Shown: positions 1 through 5,613 of the stretch, piece after piece | Numbering within the stretch: the stretch's first letter is position 1 | How the letters are laid out: the number at the start of each line of letters is the position of its first letter | Made by a program: the position numbers and the translations under genes | Assembly (NCBI GenBank): GCA_016880375.1 | Contig: JAEHDO010000309.1 | Span: 1-6,021 of the forward strand | Reading direction: 5' to 3' | From: Betaproteobacteria bacterium | Lineage (GTDB): Bacteria; Pseudomonadota; Gammaproteobacteria; Burkholderiales; Rhodocyclaceae | DNA: 6,021 nt | The notes under the pieces: model-generated | Told to the model about the DNA's origin: nothing | What the model saw: the letters and a program-made list of their open reading frames with translations, nothing else | Database searches by the model: none

Positions 1-27
1 ATGGGTTTTAAACAAGGCGGATTAGAT

Positions 28-693
28 TCACTTCGACGCCCCCGCCTTCCTGAGTAATTCAACAATCTGATCATGCTTGCCATCTGCAGCCCACTTCAGG
101 GCGGAAGATCCGTCAGAGGTAATGATGTTTGGATTGGCATTGGCCTTGAGCAGCAACTTGACAGTACCCAAATGGCCATTTCTTGATGCAAGCATCAAGG
201 CGGTTGCCTGGTTTGACGCCAAGGCATTGAGATCAGCCCCTTTTGCAATAAGGAATTCAACTACATCATCCCGACCTTCGAAAGCGGCATAGATCAAGGG
301 CGTCCATCCAGGATGATTGATCTCCCCGCCGGCAGCCACCAACAGCTTGACGATGTCGATATGGCCCTTTAAGGCGGCGTACATCAATGGCGTATCGCCA
401 TACTGGTTTCTTACCCGAACACGCGCTCGATGCTCGATGAGAAATTGCACGAGCTCGGTATTTCCCTTTTCTACCGCCAGCATCAGGAGCGAGTTGCCTG
501 ACTTGTCGACCGTATTCACATCCATGCCACGCTGAAGAATGGTCGTGACGGCTTCAGTATTGTTGTCTTCGAGTGCCTTCAGGAGGTCATCATAGACGCC
601 TGCCGATGAAATTCCGGCATACATACCCAAAGCCATGCCCAACAAGACTGTCCACGCATGACGATTAAGATATGAAAAATAACGTGTAATCAA
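28..693 (-). CDS. Exported ankyrin-repeat protein (TTG start)
   Basis: The 221-residue product is a signal peptide followed by a stack of ankyrin repeats, a scaffold that binds other proteins; its partner cannot be read from the sequence. Residues 1-31 form a typical Sec signal: Arg4 and Arg11, a hydrophobic core at about 13-28, and a likely signal peptidase I site after Ser-Ser-Ala31. The mature part (about 32-221) holds five to six repeats. Repeat motifs of the T-P-L-x-x-A-A type start near residues 66, 99, 129, 162 and 195, preceded by a degenerate first repeat at 33-62. The spacing is 33 residues except between the repeats at 99 and 129, where it is 30. No enzymatic domain is visible. The start is TTG at 691-693; no ATG lies between it and the upstream region in frame, an AAGG lies 10 bases upstream, and only this start gives a complete signal peptide. 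It overlaps the TatD gene by four bases, which suggests coupled translation. Family and export are seen; a periplasmic or outer-membrane-facing role is inferred. Confidence 0.9.
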   Translation of the reverse strand: MITRYFSYLNRHAWTVLLGMALGMYAGISSAGVYDDLLKALEDNNTEAVTTILQRGMDVNTVDKSGNSLLMLAVEKGNTELVQFLIEHRARVRVRNQYGDTPLMYAALKGHIDIVKLLVAAGGEINHPGWTPLIYAAFEGRDDVVEFLIAKGADLNALASNQATALMLASRNGHLGTVKLLLKANANPNIITSDGSSALKWAADGKHDQIVELLRKAGASK

Positions 694-1460
694 TTGATTG
701 CTACCTTGAATAAACGGCAGAAGTTCTCTGTAGTGGCTTGCTCGATCTCAAGTACGTCCATTTCCCTGAGCAAGGCGATTTCATTTGCCACATGCCTGAC
801 ATAAGCCGGCTCATTGGGCTTGCCGCGATACGGTACGGGCGCCAGATACGGCGAATCGGTTTCCACCAGGATGCGGTTCAAGGGGATTGTCCTGGCGACC
901 TGCTTGAGCTGCTTCGCGTTCTTGAACGTCACAATACCTGAAAATGATATGTAAAAGCCTTGAGACAGCGCATTGTCCGCCACCTCCTGGGTTTCGGTAA
1001 AGCAATGCATTACCCCGCCGACATCTTCTGCATTCTCCTCACGCATGATGCGCAAGGTGTCTTCCGCAGAGTCTCTTGTATGAATAATCAGTGGCTTGTG
1101 CGACTCCTTGGCGGCCCTGATGTGGGTGCGAAATCGTTCTCGCTGCCACTCTGGCCTGTCCTTGTGCCAGTAGTAGTCCAGGCCGGTTTCTCCAATACCG
1201 ATTACCCGCTCATGCTGTGCATAGCGCAACAGTGTTGCCACATCCGGCTCGATGCAGTCCTGGTGTTCAGGGTGGACTCCGACCGATGCAAAAAGATTTT
1301 GATGTTGCTCGGCCAGCGAAAGCACATCAGGCATCTTTTCCAGGCTAACCCCAATACATAGGGCTGCGCCAACCTTGGCGCTCTTCATCGATGAGAGGAC
1401 TTGATCGATACGGTTGGCCAACTCTGGGAAATCGAGATGGCAATGCGAATCAACCAGCAT
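690..1460 (-). CDS. ycfH: TatD-family metal-dependent hydrolase (YcfH type)
   Basis: This 256-residue protein is a TIM-barrel metallohydrolase of the TatD family, which has Mg-dependent DNase activity in characterised members and links to DNA repair and quality control; the in vivo substrate of the YcfH branch is not settled. The expected metal ligands are all present: His6 and His8 (D-S-H-C-H-L-D), Glu91 (G-I-G-E-T-G-L-D-Y), His127 (I-I-H-T-R-D), His152 (M-H-C-F) and Asp202 (E-T-D-S-P-Y-L). Length and the immediate M-L-V-D-S-H start are typical of the family. The ATG start is fixed because the in-frame TAG of pilZ lies only five codons upstream. It follows pilZ after 12 bases and overlaps the ankyrin gene start. 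Its place downstream of holB matches ycfH in E. coli and the tatD-like gene beside pilZ in Pseudomonas, so the YcfH assignment rests on context as well as sequence. No strong Shine-Dalgarno is seen. Confidence 0.95.
   Translation of the reverse strand: MLVDSHCHLDFPELANRIDQVLSSMKSAKVGAALCIGVSLEKMPDVLSLAEQHQNLFASVGVHPEHQDCIEPDVATLLRYAQHERVIGIGETGLDYYWHKDRPEWQRERFRTHIRAAKESHKPLIIHTRDSAEDTLRIMREENAEDVGGVMHCFTETQEVADNALSQGFYISFSGIVTFKNAKQLKQVARTIPLNRILVETDSPYLAPVPYRGKPNEPAYVRHVANEIALLREMDVLEIEQATTENFCRLFKVAIN
701..707 (-). promoter_or_regulatory. Ribosome binding site supporting the TTG start of the ankyrin gene
   Basis: On the minus strand the sequence reads AAGGTAG, with 10 bases between AAGG and the TTG codon at 693. 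It lies inside the end of the TatD coding region. It matters because it supports the non-ATG start that keeps the full signal peptide. The match to the Shine-Dalgarno consensus is partial, so re-initiation by ribosomes ending at the TatD stop codon may also contribute. Confidence 0.45.
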
Positions 1461-1472
1461 CGGCGAAAAACA

Positions 1473-1841
1473 CTAAATGGTGTGGGTTTGGCGACCTGCA
1501 GGATAGCCGGCCAGGATGGTCTCGATCTTATGGCGGGCAGCCTGGCCCGACTCGTCTTCGCTGAATTGAACCCCTATTCCCTGCGTCTTGTTGTTCTGGG
1601 CACCAGCCGGGGTTACCCAAACAACCGAGCCGGCTATCGGCAATTTACCCGGCTCATCCATCAACGACAGCAGCATGAACACTTCGTCGCCAATAGTGTA
1701 GGGCTTGGCAGTCGGGACAAAAATACCGCCGCGCTTCAAGTAAGGCATGTAGGCGGCGTAAAGTGCTGATTTTGAGTTAATATTTAAAGACAAAACACTC
1801 GGGCGCGCGCCTATGGGCTGTGGTTTGGCAGGCTCGGACAT
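1473..1841 (-). CDS. pilZ: Type IV pilus assembly protein PilZ
   Basis: This 122-residue protein matches the founding PilZ of type IV pilus systems, needed for pilus assembly and twitching in Pseudomonas and Xanthomonas, where it contacts the extension ATPase PilB and, in Xanthomonas, FimX. It is a single PilZ beta-barrel: I10-G-A-R-P at the start, a L-Y-A-A-Y-M-P-Y segment (27-34), R-G-G-I-F-V-P (37-43), G-D-E-V-F-M-L-L, a central L-M-D-E-P-G-K-L-P-I-A-G strand, G-I-G-V-Q-F, and a C-terminal T-H-T-I tail like that of P. aeruginosa PilZ. The R-x-x-x-R and D/N-x-S-x-x-G motifs used by canonical PilZ domains to bind c-di-GMP are absent, so direct ligand binding is not expected. A GGGAGA lies 11 bases before the ATG and overlaps the end of holB. 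The gap to holB is 8 bases. No other pilus gene is in the window, so the pilus itself is an inference. Confidence 0.95.
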   Translation of the reverse strand: MSEPAKPQPIGARPSVLSLNINSKSALYAAYMPYLKRGGIFVPTAKPYTIGDEVFMLLSLMDEPGKLPIAGSVVWVTPAGAQNNKTQGIGVQFSEDESGQAARHKIETILAGYPAGRQTHTI

Positions 1842-1849
1842 GGACTTTG

Positions 1850-2887
1850 TTATCTCCCGCTCAAGGCTGCTCTCGCATAGCGAGACAGCATGTCTTCCAG
1901 AAACAGGCGCGGATTCAAGGGGTGTTGCGATACCGCCCTGATCCGCAACAAATCATTGTAGCAGTCAATCAAGGCGCTGACTGAAGCGCCCCCTGCAGCT
2001 GCACGAACCTGCTGCAATCTATGAGTATGAAAAACAGCCTGGCCACACAAATTCATTGCAACCAGATCGAAAACCCATTTCTGCATCCAGATAACCAGGG
2101 TGCGCTTGTCGACGGTGGGTTCCTCTTCCTTGTTGTTTTTCAACCAGGATTCCCAGCGGCCGGCGATCGTTACCGGGCCGGCGTGTTCGAGTTGCGCCAA
2201 GTCCCGATAAAACTCCTCCAGCCGATCCCAATCCCCGGCCTCACTACGGGCCGAAAGCGGCATGCCACCAGCGTGAGCTAGCAAGTCCTCTGCGTGGGGC
2301 GTGACGCATTTCCCTAGCCAGGTCAGGGCTTGATCGCTGGAAGGCTTTGCAAATACGAGTGTCTGGCAACGGCTAAGGATCGTTGGCAGAAGCCTTCTTC
2401 TGTTACTTGTTATCAATATAAATAAAGTACTTGGAGATGGTTCTTCAAGCATTTTAAGAAGTGAATTGGCAGTTGCCTGGTTCATGGCTTCGGCCGGTTG
2501 GATGATAATGATCCGAGCCCCCTGGCGGTGCGTGCCGACCCCGAGGAAATCATTCAGCGACCGAATCTGGTGAATACGAATTTGCTCGGATTTTTTCTTC
2601 TGCATGGCAGATTCCGAGTCTGCTTCAGCATCATCCAAGTCGTCTCGGCCTGGTTCAATGAGTCTGAAGTCGGGGTGGTTGCCACTGGACATCCAGTTGC
2701 ACGAAGGGCATTTCCCACAAGCCTGCTCGCTCCCGGTCGCCTTTTCACACAGCAGTCTGGCAGCCAGAGCATGGGCGAAATCCTGCTTCCCCCCTCCCTT
2801 TGGGCCTGCCAACAGTAAGGCATGAGGCCATTGCCCGGCGCGCTCGAACAACTTGCCCCAAAGCTTTTCATGCCATGAATAGATCAT
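1850..2887 (-). CDS. holB: DNA polymerase III subunit delta-prime
   Basis: Delta-prime is the stator of the clamp loader that places the beta clamp on DNA. The 345-residue protein shows the AAA+ fold. A P-loop-like G-P-K-G-G-G-K-Q sits at 28-35, four zinc-ligand cysteines at Cys47, Cys57, Cys60 and Cys63, the L-L-K-M-L-E-E-P segment at 143-150, and the Ser-Arg-Cys sensor motif at 172-174. The P-loop has Gln where Ser/Thr should follow Lys, and the Walker B position reads P-A-E-A-M-N, so ATP hydrolysis is unlikely, as for E. coli delta-prime. An acidic then lysine-rich segment (about 80-102) separates the zinc module from R-I-H-Q-I-R and looks longer than in E. coli. The C-terminal collar domain is present, so the gene is intact. 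Codons 151-165 are unusually AT-rich and use rare codons. The ATG starts four bases after the tmk stop with no good Shine-Dalgarno, which points to translational coupling. Confidence 0.95.
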   Translation of the reverse strand: MIYSWHEKLWGKLFERAGQWPHALLLAGPKGGGKQDFAHALAARLLCEKATGSEQACGKCPSCNWMSSGNHPDFRLIEPGRDDLDDAEADSESAMQKKKSEQIRIHQIRSLNDFLGVGTHRQGARIIIIQPAEAMNQATANSLLKMLEEPSPSTLFILITSNRRRLLPTILSRCQTLVFAKPSSDQALTWLGKCVTPHAEDLLAHAGGMPLSARSEAGDWDRLEEFYRDLAQLEHAGPVTIAGRWESWLKNNKEEEPTVDKRTLVIWMQKWVFDLVAMNLCGQAVFHTHRLQQVRAAAGGASVSALIDCYNDLLRIRAVSQHPLNPRLFLEDMLSRYARAALSGR

Positions 2888-2891
2888 TTAT

Positions 2892-3500
2892 TCAATATGT
2901 TGCTATTATTTTTTCAAGTTGTTTCTCTATTTCGGGTATGCTTAGCCTTGAGTCGATGACCTTGATTCGATCTGGTTCGACTGTGGCCCGCTGCAAATAG
3001 GCCTTTCTGACTCGCTCGAAGAATTCCCGGGTTTCCCGTTCGAACCGGTCCGGCGCAGCCCCTGTTTTTGCCAGCCGCCCACAGGCGATTTCTGTCGGCA
3101 GATCGAAAACAAACGTAATATCAGGCTGAAAATCCTCCTGGACCCAACGTTCCAGCGCCATGATTTTCTCCGGGGCCAACCCCCTGCCCCCACCCTGATA
3201 GGCGTAGGAGGCATCAGTAAAGCGGTCGGAAACAACCCATTTCCCATCCGCAAGAGCAGGCAGAATCAGTTTATCCAGATGTTCTCGCCGGGCGGCAAAC
3301 ATCAGCAGCGCCTCGGTTTCCAGGTGCATGGGCTCAGACAGCAGCAGGGCCCGCAGCTTTTCCCCCAGCGCTGTACCACCCGGCTCGCGGGTTGCGACAA
3401 CGTCTTTCCCCTGGCGCTTCAGAAAATCGACCAGCCATGCATGGTGGGTGCTTTTCCCGGCGCCGTCTATGCCTTCCAGCGTGATGAACTTGCCGCGCAT
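2892..3500 (-). CDS. tmk: Thymidylate kinase (dTMP kinase)
   Basis: This 202-residue cytoplasmic enzyme phosphorylates dTMP to dTDP with ATP, the last specific step toward dTTP. All family signatures are present: the P-loop G-I-D-G-A-G-K-S-T at 10-18, R-E-P-G-G-T at 38-43, the D-R-F motif followed by T-D-A-S-Y-A-Y-Q at 92-102, and a lid at about 142-156 ([16 protein letters not shown]). The P-loop glycine in place of arginine fits the bacterial type II pattern, in which catalytic basic residues sit in the lid. Length is normal. The ATG directly follows the mltG stop (TGAATG, no gap), with an AAGGGA five bases upstream. Its neighbour holB gives a shared logic of dTTP supply and replisome assembly. 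The last codons are AT-rich (ATA ATA GCA ACA TAT), probably leaving the holB start unstructured. Confidence 0.97.
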   Translation of the reverse strand: MRGKFITLEGIDGAGKSTHHAWLVDFLKRQGKDVVATREPGGTALGEKLRALLLSEPMHLETEALLMFAARREHLDKLILPALADGKWVVSDRFTDASYAYQGGGRGLAPEKIMALERWVQEDFQPDITFVFDLPTEIACGRLAKTGAAPDRFERETREFFERVRKAYLQRATVEPDRIKVIDSRLSIPEIEKQLEKIIATY

Positions 3501-4496
3501 TCAATTCCCTTTTCGCAACTGGTATTTCGCCACGGCACGATTGTGTTCCTCCAGCGTTCGGGAGAACTGACTCGATCCGTCACCACGGGCAACGAAATAA
3601 TACAAATCCGTCCCGGCAGGGTGCAGCGTCGCCTGTATCGAAGCCATGCCTGGCATGGCAATCGGCGTTGGCGGCAAGCCGGGCCTCGTATAGGTATTGT
3701 AGGGGCCATCCGCCTGGAGATCGCGCTTGCGAAGGTTGCCATCGAAACGCTCGCCCAAACCATAGATCAGCGTCGGATCGGTCTGCAGCAGCATGCCCTT
3801 TTTCAGGCGGTTGATGAATACGGAGGCAATCTGCGCCCGGTCCCTTGACTGGCCGGTTTCCTTTTCAACGATGGAGGCCATGATGAGCGCCTCGTAAGGC
3901 GACGAATAGGGCAGATTGCCTCCCCGCCCCTCCCATTCCGTGAGCAGCAATTTTTCCATCTGGCGGTATGAGCGCTTGAGTATCTCGAGATCGCTGGATC
4001 CTTTGGCGAACAAGTAGGTATCCGGAAAAAAGCGGCCTTCTGCCGCCCCTTCGGCTCCCAATTTCTCCATGATTTGGCGCTCCGTCAGACCGGCCGTGTC
4101 ATGCCGGACGTGAGCATGGGCATCGAGCGCTGCGCGCATTTGACGGAATGTCCAGCCTTCCAGCAGTACGATTTCCGCCTGCATAACGTCGCCCAGGGTA
4201 AGCTTTTCCAGCAATTTCATCGGGGTGACGCCCTCCGCCACCTGATAGCTGCCAGCCTTGATTTCCGCCGCTTTGCCTAGGGCGCGTCCTAAAAGGGTGA
4301 ATTGCCAGGCGGGCATGGCCACGCCGGCCGCCTCGATCTGGCGGGAGGCGCTGCGCAGGGTACTTCCGGCTGTTATCGTGAAATCAGCCGGACTGGCCTG
4401 GAGCATGAGCGGCTTGATTGCGAAATACCCCATCATGCCGACAAACACGAGCGCGGCGGTAAGCATCAAGCCGAGCAGGCGGAGCAACCAGCGCAT
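3501..4496 (-). CDS. mltG: Endolytic murein transglycosylase MltG (YceG family)
   Basis: MltG is an inner-membrane lytic transglycosylase that cuts nascent glycan strands and is thought to set their length. The 331-residue protein has a short basic start, one membrane segment at about 3-25, and a periplasmic domain. The YceG/MltG signatures are clear: G-S-Y at 82-84 in the LysM-like part, L-L-E-G-W-T-F (111-117), E-G-R-F-F-P-D-T-Y (153-161), and A-S-I-V-E-K-E-T at 207-214, where Glu211 corresponds to catalytic Glu218 of E. coli; D-P-T-L-I-Y-G follows. The reading frame stays open a further 87 codons upstream, but that stretch is antisense to ygfZ, so the start is placed at the ATG at 4494-4496, immediately before the membrane segment. 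No good Shine-Dalgarno precedes it. It is the first gene of the operon. E. coli has pabC just upstream; here the divergent ygfZ takes that place. Confidence 0.95.
   Translation of the reverse strand: MRWLLRLLGLMLTAALVFVGMMGYFAIKPLMLQASPADFTITAGSTLRSASRQIEAAGVAMPAWQFTLLGRALGKAAEIKAGSYQVAEGVTPMKLLEKLTLGDVMQAEIVLLEGWTFRQMRAALDAHAHVRHDTAGLTERQIMEKLGAEGAAEGRFFPDTYLFAKGSSDLEILKRSYRQMEKLLLTEWEGRGGNLPYSSPYEALIMASIVEKETGQSRDRAQIASVFINRLKKGMLLQTDPTLIYGLGERFDGNLRKRDLQADGPYNTYTRPGLPPTPIAMPGMASIQATLHPAGTDLYYFVARGDGSSQFSRTLEEHNRAVAKYQLRKGN
3506..3511 (-). promoter_or_regulatory. Ribosome binding site of tmk within the end of mltG
   Basis: The minus strand reads AAGGGA, five bases before the tmk ATG at 3500, inside the last codons of mltG. 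Together with the TGAATG junction it supports both the tmk start and coupled translation of the two genes. Confidence 0.5.
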
Positions 4497-4572
4497 TATC
4501 GGGTAAGGGTTGAAAAAGAGTGGAGGGCCACAATAGATATAATAACTCACCCTACAACCAGACGAAGAAACC
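4497..4572. promoter_or_regulatory. Divergent promoter region between mltG and ygfZ
   Basis: This is the only real intergenic region between the two oppositely transcribed units, so it should carry both promoters. On the plus strand there is a perfect TATAAT at 4538-4543, about 30 bases before the ygfZ ATG. The best -35 match, TTGAAA at 4510-4515, is 22 bases away, longer than the usual 16-18, so the -35 is uncertain. On the minus strand two weak pairs are possible: TTCGTC (4566-4561) with TATTAT (4544-4539), spacer 16, or TTGTAG (4557-4552) with TATTGT (4535-4530), spacer 16. The plus and minus -10 candidates overlap in the same AT-rich core (about 4531-4546), so the two polymerases would compete. 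No operator palindrome was recognised. Confidence 0.45.
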
Positions 4573-5601
4573 ATGGACTCCAACTGGCAGGACATCCTCG
4601 CAAACCGGGGCGCTCGCCTCGAAGCGGGCGAAGCATGCGATTTCGGCGACGCGCAGGCCGAACTCAAGGCCGCCGCATCGTATACGGTGCTGGCACCGCT
4701 GACGCAGTTCGGGGTGATTCGCGCCTCTGGAGAGGACGCCGCCAGTTTCCTGCACAATTTGCTGTCGAACGATGTACAGCACCTTGGCCGGGAGCGCGCC
4801 GAGCGCTGCGGCTTCTGCAGTCCGAAGGGCCGCCTCCTGGCCGATTTCCTGATTTGGCGCGAAGGCCAGGACTACCTGCTCCAACTCTCGACTGACATCC
4901 AGCCGGGAATGCTCAAGAAACTCGGCATGTATGTGCTGCGTTCAAAGGTGAAACTCTCGGATGCGAACAGCGATATGGTCCTGCTGGGCATTGCCGGAAC
5001 CGGGGCGGCTGCCGCCCTCAAGGCGCTGGGAGCCGGCATCCCCTCCTCCCAGTACGATGTGCTGCGTTTCGATGAGGGAACGGCAATCCGCCTCGACGAA
5101 CATCGGGTCCAGTTGGCGGTTCATGCCAACGCTGCCGTGCCGGTGTGGGACAAACTGGCCAGTCTGGCACGCCCGGTCGGTACGCCAGCCTGGCGCTGGC
5201 TGGAGATCGCGGCCGGTGTTCCGCATATCACCATGGCAACGCAGGAAGAATTCGTGCCGCAGATGGCCAATCTTGAATTGATCGGCGGCGTCAGCTTTAC
5301 CAAAGGGTGCTATCCCGGCCAGGAAATCGTCGCGCGTACAAAATATCTCGGCAAGATCAAGCGCCGCACCTATCGCGCGCATCTCCAGGGGGATTGTCCG
5401 CAGGCGGGGATGGATCTCTTCAGCCCCGACCTGCCGGACCAGTCCTGCGGGAAAGTCATCGAGGCCGCACCCAGTCCGTCGGGTGGCTGTGAACTCCTTG
5501 CCTCGATGCTGATGTCGAGCGCGGAAGCCGGCGATGTGCGCGCGGGCAGCGCCGATGGCCCGCGGCTGTCGTTCCTTGCCCTGCCCTATGCCCTTGAATA
5601 G
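4573..5601 (+). CDS. ygfZ: YgfZ folate-binding protein (Fe-S cluster maintenance)
   Basis: YgfZ proteins bind folate, resemble the glycine-cleavage T-protein, and support the assembly or repair of certain [4Fe-4S] enzymes such as MiaB in E. coli. The 342-residue product carries the diagnostic K-G-C-Y-P-G-Q-E motif at 244-251; Cys246 is the counterpart of the functional cysteine of E. coli YgfZ. It is followed by I-V-A-R-T-K-Y-L-G-K (252-261), also typical. The N-terminal half has the T-protein-like F-L-H-N-L-L-S-N-D and C-S-P-K-G-R segments (about 59-87). Length is close to the E. coli protein (about 326). The ATG lies 76 bases from mltG and is preceded by a weak purine stretch (GACGAAGAAA). 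The first codons give M-D-S-N-W-Q-D, a plausible N terminus. The gene looks intact. The next gene begins 12 bases after its TAG, so the pair is probably co-transcribed. A large open frame on the opposite strand is a composition artefact. Confidence 0.95.
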   Translation: MDSNWQDILANRGARLEAGEACDFGDAQAELKAAASYTVLAPLTQFGVIRASGEDAASFLHNLLSNDVQHLGRERAERCGFCSPKGRLLADFLIWREGQDYLLQLSTDIQPGMLKKLGMYVLRSKVKLSDANSDMVLLGIAGTGAAAALKALGAGIPSSQYDVLRFDEGTAIRLDEHRVQLAVHANAAVPVWDKLASLARPVGTPAWRWLEIAAGVPHITMATQEEFVPQMANLELIGGVSFTKGCYPGQEIVARTKYLGKIKRRTYRAHLQGDCPQAGMDLFSPDLPDQSCGKVIEAAPSPSGGCELLASMLMSSAEAGDVRAGSADGPRLSFLALPYALE

Positions 5602-5613
5602 CGAACTCGGGCC

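Noticed and set aside
1..27. A possible terminator after the ankyrin gene
   Set aside because: Only 27 bases are available and they contain no GC-rich hairpin followed by a T run on the minus strand. The operon may continue or terminate outside the window.
960..1361. A 133-codon plus-strand open frame
   Set aside because: It is antisense to the TatD-family gene, whose metal ligands are all intact; no independent coding signal is visible.
1765..1800. A promoter-like AT-rich patch inside the 5' part of pilZ
   Set aside because: It encodes conserved residues of the first PilZ strand (L-S-L-N-I), and no convincing -35/-10 pair with proper spacing points to a downstream gene.
3279..3848. A 189-codon plus-strand open frame
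   Set aside because: It is antisense to tmk and mltG and crosses their junction; its composition is that of a reverse-strand shadow with no recognisable motif.
4497..4757. An 87-codon N-terminal extension of mltG in the same open frame
   Set aside because: It is antisense to the start of ygfZ, has no domain resemblance, and would bury the membrane segment that normally begins the protein. The ATG at 4494-4496 gives the standard length.
4302..4895. A 197-codon plus-strand open frame crossing the intergenic region
   Set aside because: It overlaps mltG in antisense and ygfZ in another frame, and is rich in Arg, Gly and Pro as expected for an out-of-frame reading.
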